Program-made: the position numbers and the translations under genes
Part shown: in pieces, positions 46,140 to 56,704 of the stretch
How positions within the stretch are numbered: position 1 is the first letter of the stretch
Layout of the letters: every line of letters begins with the position of its first letter
DNA from: Ashinkailepas kermadecensis
Taxonomy: Eukaryota; Arthropoda; Thecostraca; Neolepadidae
DNA length: 64,000 nt
Reading direction: 5' to 3'
NCBI GenBank assembly: GCA_034440615.1
Contig: JAOTOM010004862.1
Span: 186,001 to 250,000 of the forward strand
The notes under the pieces: model-generated
What the model was told of the DNA's origin: nothing
The model's input: the letters and a program-made list of their open reading frames with translations, nothing else
Databases searched by the model: none

Positions 46140-46289
46140 TCAACCGAGCATGCGGCGCATTCGGCGCAGGCCCGACCGAAACGGCGCCACGATCTTATCG
46201 TACGTGACTCCCAGGTACGTGCCCATCCAGGACATCCAGCCCGTCCGACTGGTGGCCTTCAACTTGTTGCGCAGCCGCTTGCACGTGTA
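46140..46289 (-). CDS. SMPD1: SMPD1-like exon 8 (C-terminal tail, stop)
   Basis: From acceptor TTGCAG it encodes a basic 49-residue tail, YTCKRLRNKLKATSRTGWMS then WMGTYLGVTYDKIVAPFRSG and LRRMRRMLG, with the TGA stop at 46140-46142. Phase 0 fits exon 7. The tail is not part of the family core I recognise and may be lineage-specific. Confidence 0.65.
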   Translation of the reverse strand, partial: YTCKRLRNKLKATSRTGWMSWMGTYLGVTYDKIVAPFRSGLRRMRRMLG

Positions 46290-46877
46290 CTGCAACAGGG
46301 AGACATGGCTATCAGTGATGACGCTCACATTAACATGAGATGACACGATATCGGTAGATGCACCGACGGGGAGGTCATCTCATTCACTTCCCATGGGTTC
46401 GATTTGTATTTGAAACTAGGTGCGACGAACATTTACCTCGGCCTTCGCTGAAAATTTTAACGATTTTCGTACGTCATTTTCGTGAGATCTTTCGCTTCAC
46501 ATCAGGTCCTGATGATATCCCTCGGACCTCTTTACAATTCGGAGTGTACCCTTGGGGACAAAACGCTCCAACGGGTTATGGTCAGAAACATGTTAAAAAT
46601 ATCGAAGTAAGGATATTCAGTGATGACGCTTGTGACATTAACAACACTGGCACGCCCAGTGGCCCCCATCAGTCTCGCTCCCGAGATTTTCCACTTCTTA
46701 TTGAAACAAGTGTTCCATTGATTAGATATGTCGAATCGTAGAACAGAATTGTTTGCATTCAGCGGCCAGCGTTTAGCTTTGCTTTTGCCTTACATTGCGT
46801 GTTTTGGTAAGCTTTCTGTTTGTCTTGCTGAAGTGGTAGCGTAGCGTGCTCGGTACAGGTGAGTGCAGCGTACTTAC

Positions 46878-46977
46878 CTGCCTAGCGTTAGAGCGTCCCG
46901 ACACGATATCGCAGAGAAGACGCTTTTTACACTCAGAGTCACATGCCGGTCGAACCGGAGACGCCTTCATGTAGAAC
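46878..46977 (-). CDS. SMPD1: SMPD1-like exon 7
   Basis: It completes the Arg codon begun by exon 6 and encodes FYMKASPVRPACDSECKKRL then LCDIVSGRSNARQ, ending at a strong donor CAG|GTAAGT. The C-x3-C-x5-C pattern is the C-terminal disulfide subdomain of acid sphingomyelinases (human EPCGTPCRLATLC). Confidence 0.85.
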
Positions 46978-46984
46978 CTGCCGT

Positions 46985-47190
46985 GGACAGCGGCAGGATC
47001 AGTTCAACACTACAGACTGTGGAGCCAGTCCTATATTACATACGGCAGAAACAGTCAATATCACAGACGGCAGGGCCAGACCAATAACACATACGACGGT
47101 TCAGTCCAGCACCACAGTCTGCAGAGCCAGTCCAGCACCACAGACGGCATGCCAATACAGTACCATATACGGCAGGGCCAGTACAACACA
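46985..47190. repeat. ~33-bp degenerate array next to exon 7
   Basis: CACAGACGGCAGGGCCAG-type units recur about six times in the intron and run up to the exon 7 acceptor. Confidence 0.7.
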
Positions 47191-47368
47191 CGAAATTTAG
47201 CATAATTGCGATTTGAACAATGATCGTGTGACTCGGAGGGTGCAGGCGTGGAGCGCGAGCACGTGTATGAGCACCCTGACGGCACCACAGTGCGAAGACT
47301 CCGCCCTCCTATTGGCCGCTGCCAGACCTCGGCGCCGACCTGGACGGACCTCGGCCAGCCCTGCCCAC

Positions 47369-47553
47369 CTGTAGTACTTCTGGAAGAGCCGCTCGTCGGC
47401 GGCCATCCGGTGCACCAGCCGGTCCCACTCGTGCGGCGCCAGGCTGGCCAGGCCGAACGCCTGGCGCGCCGAGTAGAGCCGGAACCAGTGCGGCCGGCCC
47501 AAACGGTTGGCCTTGTCCAGGTCCATGATCCACGTCTCGTGGTCCACGACCAT
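47369..47553 (-). CDS. SMPD1: SMPD1-like exon 6
   Basis: From acceptor CGCCAG it encodes MVVDHETWIMDLDKANRLGR, PHWFRLYSARQAFGLASLAP and HEWDRLVHRMAADERLFQKY Y, ending in AG|GTGGGC. It matches the human segment VVLDHETYILNLTQANIPG ... LLYRARETYGL. It begins the C-terminal domain that packs on the catalytic core, and accepts either exon 5 version in phase 0. Confidence 0.9.
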
Positions 47554-47604
47554 CTGGCGGGTCAGGCAGACGGGTCAGCGCCGTCGCGGTGGACAGGAGG
47601 GACT

Positions 47605-47950
47605 TGTACTCAGGGTTAGCTGGACAGGACGGACACATACCCAGGTCTGGTGGATAGGACGGACACGAATCCAGGTCTGGTGGACAGGACGGACACGAAC
47701 CCAGGTCTGGTGGACAGGACGGACACGCGCTCAGGTCTGGTGGACAGGACGGACACGGACCCAGGTCTGGTGGACAGGACGGACACGAACCCAGGTCTGG
47801 TGGACAGGACGGACACGGACCCAGGTCTGGTGGACAGGACGGACACGAACCCAGGTCTGGTGGACAAGACGGACACGGACCCAGGTCTGGTGGACAGGAC
47901 GGACACGTGCTCATGTCTGGTGGACGGGACGGACACGGACCCGGGTGGTC
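47605..47950. repeat. 30-bp minisatellite, ~11 units
   Basis: The unit CCAGGTCTGGTGGACAGGAC + GGACACGAAC repeats with variants GAAC/GGAC/GCGC. It starts about 50 bases upstream of exon 6 in its intron. On the minus strand each unit has a pyrimidine-rich CTGTCCACCAG that looks like an acceptor. Confidence 0.95.
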
Positions 47951-47999
47951 TGGTTGGCAGGTGGACGTGCATCAAGAGCTAATTTGACAAGGACTGGTG

Positions 48000-49705
48000 G
48001 ATGGTGTTTTCGCTGTGCCATACGTAGGCAGCTTGATTTACCTCCAACGCTGCTGAGATGAAGGACAAATCACTACCCACAGACCGTCCTCATTGTTAGT
48101 GCAGTCAGGCCCCGTTCTTGGTACGGTACGCAGCCACCGATCAGTGTCGAACTGGGTCATAGTATTACTTTAGAAAGGGGGTTTATGGACAAGTGCGACT
48201 ATGGAACTACTCGAAGTCGCGCTGACGGTGCGGTCCCTGGCAGGAGACGACCTCTAGCGCGGCAGTGTCAAAGGCAGTACTTCCCGATCCGTAGCATTGA
48301 TTCGCGTAAATCTGATGGGATTGGGAATTGGGATTTTGGACGGAGAAAGGGACATAGTTGAATAGAGTGAAGAACTGAAGCAAATTGCGTGGATGAGGCC
48401 AATAATCATTTTATTTGGAATGTCGTAATTTTTATTCCCAAAACGAGCACCTTTGATCCATACACAATGCGCTTTCGTCCTAGAAAGAGTACGCAAAGGG
48501 GTCTAGGAGAAGAAACAAAATTAGCACCGCAGACAGGAACAACACTAAAAAGGTAGCGTGCGAGCAGATTGTAGTCCATGTCCTGGAAAAGTTTCCAGAA
48601 GAGCCAAGGGATGCAAATTTATCAAAAGGAATGGTAAAATATGCAGTGTCAAACAAAAAAGTCGTCCTCTAGAAGAATACAGACGCTCTCAAAAGGATGG
48701 GGGGGGGGGGCGGCGGACCACCTACAACCGAGCCACCACCACACATAAGTTCGCTGGCTGAAATGTATGCCGATGTTTATTGCCGTCAGGGAGCCTCTGG
48801 AGGCGAGTGGGTATTGGCACTCATTTTGTTCGGAATGAATTAAAATCGAAAGCAAAATCAACTGATCAGCTATAAACATGTTGAGCGGTCGATCCTCCAG
48901 AGCGGTCGATGACCTGCCTCGCTGGAAATTCCAACTTGGCTCTTAACACAAGGTGCAGGAAGTAATGTTAAACATCGTACCAGATTCGGCCTTTGTTGCA
49001 GTAATCACGTCCAACAGCATAGCTGGCAAATTTACATTTACACGTTACATCCGGCAACCAGGCAAGGAAAGTTAGCCCGAGGTGATCTAACACGTGACCC
49101 ATGAACGTTATTACGATGGGCAAGGTACGTCTTTCCCCTCATTACTCGCTTTCAGTTCGCAAAGTGCAAAACCAATGATGTCATTTTGCTAGAATTTCCA
49201 CAATAATTATCTTAGCTAGGTACAGGTTGCATGTATTATTTTATGACACGCAGGGACGACGCGAAATCAGCTCGGTGAAGCCTTCTTTTCGGGGATGCCT
49301 TTTTGGAGAATTTCGCTGACTGCAGACTATTTATGTGCACTTAGTTCCTTGCTCCTCTCTGCCCCTGGAGCTGTCACTGACCAGCGCACTAAACGGTTGA
49401 GATAACGCATCTTCACCCAAAGCGCGATAGCCTAAACCATCACCAACAACGGCTCCATCTACAACACGTCTAATCACCGTTCACTAGCCCACAAACATCG
49501 CACGAAGCACTTCGCCGCAGCATCACGGCTGCAGGAGCAACGGTGCCACTCCAGTAACATACATGCACTGGGAGCAGACCACACAGATCCCACCACCAAC
49601 AAACGCAACAACTCAAGGTGAGTGACCAGGGGAGACAGAGGACTATCCCAGAGCATGCCGCGGACGCCCCGGCCCGCGCGGCGGAGCGGCCGACGCCGCC
49701 AGTAC
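48000..49705. other. Intron between exon 5b and exon 6
   Basis: No further copy of the GHTH exon was found. A short minus frame (48254-48496, GARFGNKNYDIPNKMIIGLI) is likely a fragment of an unrecognised repeat. A poly-G run is at 48701-48710. Confidence 0.4.
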
Positions 49706-49895
49706 CTTGTTGTCCTCCTGCACGTCATACAGGCGGTAGCCGGAGTTGAGGCCGGGGTAGTGGGTGATGCTTGGCCCTATGTACATGACCGTGGTGGCGT
49801 TGAGCAAGTCGTCCGAATCCTCCACCGGGTACGTTAGGCTGTACTGGTCGAAGTGGGTGTGCCCGAAGAACTGGGCAATCACAGTGCCCGAGTAC
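49706..49895 (-). CDS. SMPD1: SMPD1-like exon 5b (alternative GHTH exon)
   Basis: 190 bases between acceptor CTCTAG and donor AACAAG|GTACTG. It completes Arg and encodes YSGTVIAQFFGHTHFDQYSL, TYPVEDSDDLLNATTVMYIG and PSITHYPGLNSGYRLYDVQE DNK. AQFFGHTH holds two zinc-ligand histidines (human His457 and His459). About half its residues match exon 5a, and its phases are the same. It carries an extra NAT N-glycosylation sequon and two more residues in the variable loop. Confidence 0.9.
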
Positions 49896-50788
49896 CTAGA
49901 GCAGTCGCAAGATGTGATCTGTGTGTCGACTGAACCTGATCCACGGTGGGTGGTGGTGGGGGGGGGGGGCATGGAAGCGTCCACCACCGTCAGGGGAGTG
50001 GTCAGTGTGAGAGCGTCCGCCACCGTGAGAGGGTCCGTTTGAGAACGTTCATCGCTGTCGGGGTGGGGGTCAGTGTGTGAGCATCCATCACCGTCAGGGA
50101 ACTTGTCAGCATCACATGCGCAGGGTGGTAAAGGGACCAAGTGGTCAGGAGGCGCAGACGATGACGGATGAAGGGCAGCTTGTTGGATAGACATGTGTTC
50201 GATGCTGGGCAAGGCGGTGTATCTGTTACCAGGCAAGCACGTGCCCAGTGATTACCACGTCACTCAGTCACGGCGCACAACTCTTCGACCCAAGTCGCAG
50301 TGTGTTGGGACTGATGCACGCGATCTCGCCCGTCTTCGCCCTGCTCGGTACACAGTATAACTCTGGAATTATCCCAGGCTCGCCGCCGAAACAGAACCCG
50401 GCTTCGTAAAATTCAGAAGAGCGCATTGGAACTGAGAACTACCACAGGAGCCTTCTCAGGTGCTTGACGGTGCCATGCAGGCCGTCCTAGTCGCGGGGCG
50501 TTGTGAGCTGGACCGCACACAAACGACAACCCTGCGTGATTTGCCGCGATTCTGCTCATTGCTGGGATTGGTACCATGACGAGTTGCTTATAAATCACAG
50601 ACGGTAGGAGCTCTCCTATTTACATTGCACATGCAGAAGCGGCAGTTCGGCTGTGAAGCCGGGGACCGTCGATCTGAAGCGTTATCTGGTGCAGCTGTCG
50701 CGATGTTGCAATATCCACCACCGCAAAACGTCAGATAAAGTGAGTGGCGTCACCAGCACCCCCGGTCAAGTTTGGAAGTGGAACCAAC

Positions 50789-50972
50789 CTTGGAAGCGCC
50801 GTCGTCTACGTCATACACCCGGTAGCCGGGGTTTAAGTCAAAGAATGACGTCACAGACGGGGCGATGTACGCCACGTTGTTGGGCACGTCATTCTGTCGT
50901 ATGTCGTAGAAAAGCTGGTACTCGTCGTAATGGGTATGTCCGAAGAATTGGGCGGTGATGGTCTGAGAGAAC
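50789..50972 (-). CDS. SMPD1: SMPD1-like exon 5a (alternative GHTH exon)
   Basis: 184 bases between acceptor ATCCACAG and donor CCAAG|GTTGGT. It completes Arg and encodes FSQTITAQFFGHTHYDEYQL, FYDIRQNDVPNNVAYIAPSV and TSFFDLNPGYRVYDVDDGAS K. It is closer to the human sequence (HTHVDEFEVFYD, GLNPGYRVYQID) than 5b is. Its donor leaves phase 0 whereas the 5b acceptor needs two bases of a codon, so splicing 5a to 5b would shift the frame. Confidence 0.9.
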
Positions 50973-51054
50973 CTGTGGATGAAAGGCAGTCTGGTGCTGT
51001 GGACGCTGGCAAGCGTCACGTGGGCAGGAGCAGCCAGTGTCACGTCACGTGACT

Positions 51055-51425
51055 AACAAAGGCAGTTACAGGTGTTGTCACGTCACGTCACGTCACGCCG
51101 CTGCGGCAGACACAGCTGTTGTCACGTTACTGATAGAGAGGCACAGTCGTTGTTACATTATGTCACTAACAAGAGTCTGGCACAGCTGTCACGGCACGCC
51201 ACTGACAAAAGTCGGTGTCGCCACGCCACTAACATGTCACGTCACGCCACGCCACTAACAAGAGCCGGACACAGCTGTCATGTCACGCCACGCCACTAAC
51301 AAGAGCCGGACACAGCTGTCACGTCACGTCACGCCACTAACAAGAGTCTGGTACAGCTGTCACGGCACGTCACGCCATTAACGAGCGTCGGGCACATCTG
51401 TCACGTCATACCACGTCACGGTAAA
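51055..51425. repeat. ~42-bp degenerate array (intron 4)
   Basis: CGCCACTAACAAGAGCCGGA + CACAGCTGTCACGTCA units recur about eight times with many CACGTCA words. Confidence 0.85.
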
Positions 51426-51766
51426 TTATGCAGAGACGCACTTATCGTCACAGCATATCATGGATACACTTCTTTAGGTACAACGTAGAACAGAAACAGT
51501 TCCCTATGTAAAGTGCAGCATCATTGGCACGACCCTCCACACTGCGGCACTTGAGTGCCTTCATCCGTAGACAAAGTGCATCACGGATACATATCCACAG
51601 GCAGCATAGCAATACTCTCTTTAGATCAATACATTACGACTATATTCCATGTCGAGACCACGGAGTATATGGCATTACAAGAGTACAAACAGTTCCACAG
51701 CTGAGCTAGAAAAACGCTGACCGAGCCGGGGAGACAACGGACCGACCATCCATACCACCCACGTAC

Positions 51767-51937
51767 CGGTTGACGATGCGGTAGTAATTTTTTGACCAGA
51801 TGGCGAGGCAGTCTGTGTGGCCGGGTGGAATATGGCCCAGGATGTGGACCTTCTCTTGGTTCAGCTCCGCCGTCTGCAGCTCGTAGACGAGCCAGCTGAG
51901 CTCTTGTGCCGGATCCGTGGCGTTGAGCAGCAGCCAC
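51767..51937 (-). CDS. SMPD1: SMPD1-like exon 4
   Basis: It completes a Trp codon and encodes [40 protein letters not shown] and [16 protein letters not shown], leaving two bases of Arg at donor [19 protein letters not shown] carries the family His (human His425). SWNYYRIV is the conserved follow-on. Confidence 0.92.
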
Positions 51938-52074
51938 CTGCAGGTCAGACCAGCGATCAGGCCAGGTCAGAGCGGGTCTGACGTCACAGTTCAGACTACA
52001 GCTCGTATCAGGGTGATTATCACAGCCAGTCCAAAACCTGCTTTATAACCAGGAATGGATGCTGTTTTGTACAT

Positions 52075-52230
52075 TTTTTAGGGGGAAGTGCCTCCTCAAT
52101 GTTGGCTTTGCCCCCCCCCATAATTTAAACTGTTAAAATGCGACACTATTGAGTATCCATTGGGACCCGACCATTGCCTCATGTATTATGCCCCCCCCCC
52201 CAATAATTTTCACAAATCAACACCCCTGTA
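52075..52230 (+). repeat. Dispersed repeat, family B, copy 2
   Basis: Poly-C blocks and AATAATTTTCA(C/A) words match 44250-44430. It lies in SMPD1-like intron 3. The rest of 51938-53010 shows nothing coding. Confidence 0.55.
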
Positions 52231-53010
52231 ACCAGGTCTGCTCAGCTGAGCCAGACGGCTGTGACAAGAGGAAGATAGTTATTCTCTTCGTGAGTAAACG
52301 CGCACAAAATACGCTACAGTAAATACTTCACAAAGTGAACAACGTCTGCCGCAAAGGGTATTATTAACGCTCGGCTTGTGTCTGATTCAAACTGACATAT
52401 TCTTCGTGCGTCAAACATACCACTATCATCTGGAAACTGCCATTCAGCCACCCGGATGTCAAACCACGGAATGAAAGATTCAGTGAGCTGGTGTCCCCTT
52501 ATTCTAAGAATTCGAAAAAGAAAAGCATGTAATATGGACATGATCACGCATTTGGACAAAGAGAAACTATAAAACTATGCAGAACATGTCAGAAATGAAA
52601 ATTTGATGGCCGAGCGCAGTCGTAAAGCAGGGACAGTCCATCTGGGGCGCACCTCCTCACTGACCAGCCGAACAGAGTCCGGCACGGAACCATATGAACA
52701 TCGTACCACCAGAACACTGAATGGCACTCCCTCCAGTACGAGGAAAAACGGACTTGGCCATACCGGAACAAACTCATCAAATAAGTCCGGCACGTCAGTA
52801 AATCCACTACGCTGTCTTTCTTAGCAATCAGTTCGGTGTAAATGTTTATGTTGGCTGCTCCCATGTGTGACAGATGGGTTCAGTGTATTTTCTTGCGTGA
52901 CAGATGAGTTCAGTGTATCTTCCATGCACATACCATCATGTACCATCCAACGATGCTAATTTATGCAGCTATTGGTCTCATGAGGATGAACCTAACGCGT
53001 ACGTCCGCAC

Positions 53011-53202
53011 CAGTTTTTGTTGTTGCAGTAGTTCATGTTGAGCGATACGATGCGGAAGCCGGGCTTGACCAGCACCGAGTAGAAGGCGCCGCGTCGCACG
53101 GTGGCCGAGGTCTGGTGCGGCAGCCAACGGCGCCACTCACGGTCCAGCTCGTCGTACAGCCACGAGATCGAGTGGTGGCCTCCGATCTCGGGCGGCGGAA
53201 AA
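53011..53202 (-). CDS. SMPD1: SMPD1-like exon 3
   Basis: It completes Ser and encodes FPPPEIGGHHSISWLYDELD, REWRRWLPHQTSATVRRGAF and YSVLVKPGFRIVSLNMNYCN NKN, leaving TG of a Trp codon at CTG|GTGCGG. It matches human [20 protein letters not shown] ... [20 protein letters not shown]. It is part of the catalytic phosphoesterase domain. Confidence 0.92.
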
Positions 53203-53894
53203 CTGGCAAAGGTCCGCTGCTGTCAGGCTACTGACGATAGGTTCACTGGCCACGGGATAGCTGACGACAGGGTTATCGGTCACGGGGGAGCTGGTGGGGA
53301 GCTGGTGTGGCCAGCTGGGCAGCTGGGGCATCAGCATCGACTGCCTACAATACTAATGACGTTAGTGAGCTTCCTGTAGGGACGTTAATGAACTTCCTGT
53401 GGGAACTGGAGACACACGGCCAAGTGATAAGTTGAAAAATTGAAAGGTAACATCAGCTGTTGCTTACAGCATATCATGGCGTAAGCTGTCGTTCCACGAA
53501 GACAGAATATCTCCGGATAACAGCGTAGTCCCGGAGAGATTCACTCATTCCTCACATCACTCCAGAACACTACTGTATCTCTCGTTTAGAGTCATGGGTT
53601 TGGCGAGGAACGCTTTGTGGCCATCAAATTGGGAGAGTGCAATTCTCTTTTGTTTTTGAGATCAGAAATCTCTTTCATTCTCCGGTGAGTTTTGGCCATT
53701 TTATCAAAGACATACGGCTGATGACGTCAAACAGCATTATTAAACATTCCAGCGAGAGAAAATGATACTTTGCTGGATGAGAAAATCAGGACCAGGCTGT
53801 TTTTTTTCAATGCTGCTACACGGGTGATGACTACCGACTCCTGTGTAACTCCAGCCCCTCCCCACCAGCATCTGGGTGGGGTGGGGGGACTGAC

Positions 53895-54067
53895 CTGTTG
53901 ACGGGCGCCGCTTCATGATTCCCCAGCGCAGGGAAGATGGGTGTGTTGGGGAAGTATTTGATGAGCAGGTTGTGACTCTGACGGATAATGTTGAGGTTCT
54001 CCTCGCGCGTCTGATTCCACACGTCATGCGGAGGCAGGTCGCCCGTCCAAATTATGTAGTCCAGCGT
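53895..54067 (-). CDS. SMPD1: SMPD1-like exon 2
   Basis: From TTGGCAG it encodes TLDYIIWTGDLPPHDVWNQT, REENLNIIRQSHNLLIKYFP and NTPIFPALGNHEAAPVN, leaving AG at donor ACAG|GTCAGT. WTGD supplies the bridging Asp of the two-zinc site, and GNHE the Asn ligand and catalytic His, as in human WTGDIPAHDVW and VGNHE. Confidence 0.93.
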
Positions 54068-55015
54068 CTGCCAAGGTCAGGTCATGTAGCGTTGGCACGG
54101 GTCTGGTCTGGTCACAGCATAGTGCATTGCGTAGCCAGCATGGATAAAAATACAACAGAATTGAATTTCCAGCATAATCACTTCGATTATAGCAAGTCGA
54201 GCAAACAAATGTCTTTAGGTTGGAGAGCCAAGACATCAAGGTTACCACTCACAAATCGTTGACCACATCGACCCGAGATTGGGGCAGGTGTATTGTGCAC
54301 AGTGAACAGCCCTCACACCCCATTTGTGTGTCGAGATCTGCAACGTCATTGCGGAGACAAGAAACATGCTCACTGATCGAATTGTTCCAGAATATGTCCC
54401 AGTCACGTGAGCTTATTTGTAGGCGATCAGTAAAGCTAAGACGATCCAATGTTTGCGCACTTGGTTTGTAACCAAGTGCTCAGGGTCTGGCCACTTGGCT
54501 TTAAGCTTGGATATAAATCGGCAGGATCAGATCTCCTCTCAAATGGAGCAAATTGGTAGAGTTCCGCCGACCAACACCTCATGGCACACCCGGCTGACGG
54601 CGAAAGTGCTTCCCACAGGCAGAGCGATGTGGTCGAGCCTCGTCTGTACTGCCGGTTTCCACTTCCCCGATCGAGTGAAAGTGCGGACAGTGGAGAGGCT
54701 GGAAGCCAAACGGGACAATGTTGGCCGCTCGTCTGTGTACCTCGCATCCTACACCAGTCTGGAGTGGCGTGCATGCGCACCTCTTGTGTGTCGGAACTGG
54801 ACGGGAAATGACCGGAAATGGCCGCTGTCGACGCTTCAGACCGGGCCGAGATGCGGCCGCCGACCGTGAACAGCATCGCACCAGCACGGTCCACGGCCAC
54901 TTATAATGTAATCGCTGGGAAAGTGTGTGGTCATTTTTCGGGAATGTTAAACACCGTCTGGAAAAACACGGTGGCCTGATCAGACACACTGGCCGAGTTT
55001 GAGCTGCTTTCCACC

Positions 55016-55885
55016 GTGTCTGGCTGTATCTGGCCATGTGCGGATACGTGTGGCTGCATCTGGCCGTGTGCGGATACGTGTGGCTGCATCTGGCCGTGTG
55101 CGGATACGTGTGGCTGCATCTGGCCGTGTGCGGATACGTGTGGCTGCATCTGGCCGTGTGCGGATACGTGTGGCTGCATCTGGCCATGTGCGGATACGTG
55201 TGGCTGCATCTGGCCATGTGCGGATACGTGTGGCTGCATCTGGCCGTGTGCGGATACGTGTGGCTGCATCTGGCCGTGTGCGGATACGTGTGGCTGCATC
55301 TGGCCGTGTGCGGATACGTGTGGCTGCATCTGGCCGTGTGCGGATACGTGTGGCTGCATCTGGCCGTGTGCGGATACGTGTGGCTGCATCTGGCCGTGTG
55401 CGGATACGTGTGGCTGCATCTGGCCGTGTGCGGATACGTGTGGCTGCATCTGGCCATGTGCGGATTGTGGTGCATCTGGCCATGTGCGGATACGTGTGGC
55501 TGCATCTGGCCATGTGCGGATACGTGTGGCTGCATCTGGCCATGTGCGGATACGTGTGGCTGCATCTGGCCGTGTGCGGATACGTGTGGCTGCATCTGGC
55601 CGTGTGCGGATACGTGTGGCTGCATCTGGCCGTGTGCGGATACGTGTGGCTGCATCTGGCCGTGTGCGGATACGTGTGGCTGCATCTGGCCGTGTGCGGA
55701 TACGTGTGGCTGCATCTGGCCATGTGCGGATACTGTGGCTGCATCTGGCCATGTGCGGATACGTGTGGCTGCATCTGGCCGTGTGCGGATACGTGTGGCT
55801 GCATCTGGCCGTGTGCGGATACGTGTGGCTGCATCTGGCCGTGTGCGGATACGTGTGGCTGCATCTGGCCGTGTGCGGATGTATG
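55016..55885. repeat. 30-bp minisatellite, ~29 units (intron 1)
   Basis: The unit TGGCTGCATCTGGCCGTGTG + CGGATACGTG repeats at an exact 30-bp period. The main variant is GGCCATG for GGCCGTG; two units have short deletions (near 55465 and 55732). The stop-free 10-codon unit makes long open frames on both strands; none is a gene. Confidence 0.97.
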
Positions 55886-56098
55886 TGGATGTATTCTGGA
55901 GGATGCGTGTGGCCGTATTCTGGATAATGTGTGTGTCTGTATTCTGGTGTATGTATGTGGCTGTATTCTGGAGGACGTGTGGCTGTATTCTGGAGGATGC
56001 GTGTGGCCGTATTCTGGATAATGTGTGTGTCTGTATTCTGGTGTATGTATGTGGCTGTATTCTGGAGGACGTGTGGCTGTATTCTGGAGGATGTGGCA
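55886..56098. repeat. GTATTCTGG-type array beside exon 1
   Basis: Units such as GTGTGGCTGTATTCTGGAGG and GTGTGTCTGTATTCTGG repeat, with a ~98-bp higher-order duplication (about 55893-55990 and 55991-56088). It ends six bases from the exon 1 donor. Confidence 0.85.
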
Positions 56099-56104
56099 CC
56101 GCAC

Positions 56105-56231
56105 CGGTCCGTGGACTTCCGCGATTTGCTGCAGCATGCTCTCGACGGTGCGGAGGGGTGTGTCGCAGCGCCGGTAGTCGCCCCAGTAACCGGCCGCCGC
56201 GCTCGGCCGCTTCGGGTAGCCGCTGGTAGCC
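56105..56231 (-). CDS. SMPD1: SMPD1-like exon 1 of the window
   Basis: From acceptor TTGGCAG, after one base of a split codon, it encodes ATSGYPKRPSAAAGYWGDYR then RCDTPLRTVESMLQQIAEVH GP, ending in phase 0 at CCG|GTGCGG. It matches human [21 protein letters not shown]. The preceding exon, with LTDLH, is outside the window. The intron upstream holds LINE and satellite DNA. Confidence 0.9.
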
Positions 56232-56249
56232 CTGCCAACGATGGCCACC

Positions 56250-56370
56250 GGTCAGCCGCAAATGAGCTGGGCCGCCACCGGCCGCACCTCACATCAACAC
56301 GAGCTGGGCCGTCACCTGCCACACCTCACATCAACACGAGCTGGGCCACCACCGGCCGCACCTCACAACA
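56250..56370. repeat. ~39-bp short array
   Basis: GAGCTGGGCCGCCACCGGCCGCACCTCACA recurs three times at about 39-42-bp spacing. Confidence 0.75.
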
Positions 56371-56534
56371 ATATGGGCAGTCAAAACAGAGTGGAAACGC
56401 AGACATTTAAATTATCTTGCGCCGAACAGGTAAAACATGAAATATTGCAAATAAAGGTCATCAAACCCCGTGACAGTGTTCAAGTGTTCTGCTATTGTCA
56501 CATATGTAACATTCGCCACAGATTAACCTGACTA

Positions 56535-56704
56535 AACACCAGAGGTCAGTCGAAACGGGCTGAGCCGACCCAACACCTCTGACAGTCGACGTGGGCTGAC
56601 CCGACCCAACGCCAAAGGTCAATCAACACGGGCTGACCCGACCCAACACCTCTGACAGTCGACGTGGGCTGACCCGACCCAACGCCAAAGGTCAGTCGAC
56701 ACGG
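56535..56704. repeat. 37-bp array, left part
   Basis: CACGGGCTGACCCGACCCAAC and CAGTCGAC words alternate with ~37-bp spacing. It continues at 59021-59180 after the inserted LINE. Confidence 0.9.

Larger units (their letters stand above)
46140..56231 (-). other. SMPD1: Acid sphingomyelinase (SMPD1-like) gene, 3' part, with alternative exons 5a/5b
   Basis: Acid sphingomyelinase is a zinc metallophosphoesterase of lysosomes and the secretory route that splits sphingomyelin into ceramide and phosphocholine. Exons in the window (my numbering, high to low): 56231-56105, 54067-53895, 53202-53011, 51937-51767, then 50972-50789 (5a) or 49895-49706 (5b), 47553-47369, 46977-46878, 46289-46140. All phases agree, and either version gives an open frame of about 426-428 residues. 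Visible metal-site motifs are [25 protein letters not shown] and FFGHTH. The first metal motif (LTDLH-type), saposin domain and signal peptide must lie beyond 64000. Introns are loaded with minisatellites. Confidence 0.9.

Noticed and set aside
54579..56322. Open frames of 300-560 residues on both strands (HMARCSHTYPHTARCSH and similar)
   Set aside because: They exist only because a 30-bp stop-free unit is repeated; real exons 1 and 2 of the SMPD1-like gene flank the array.
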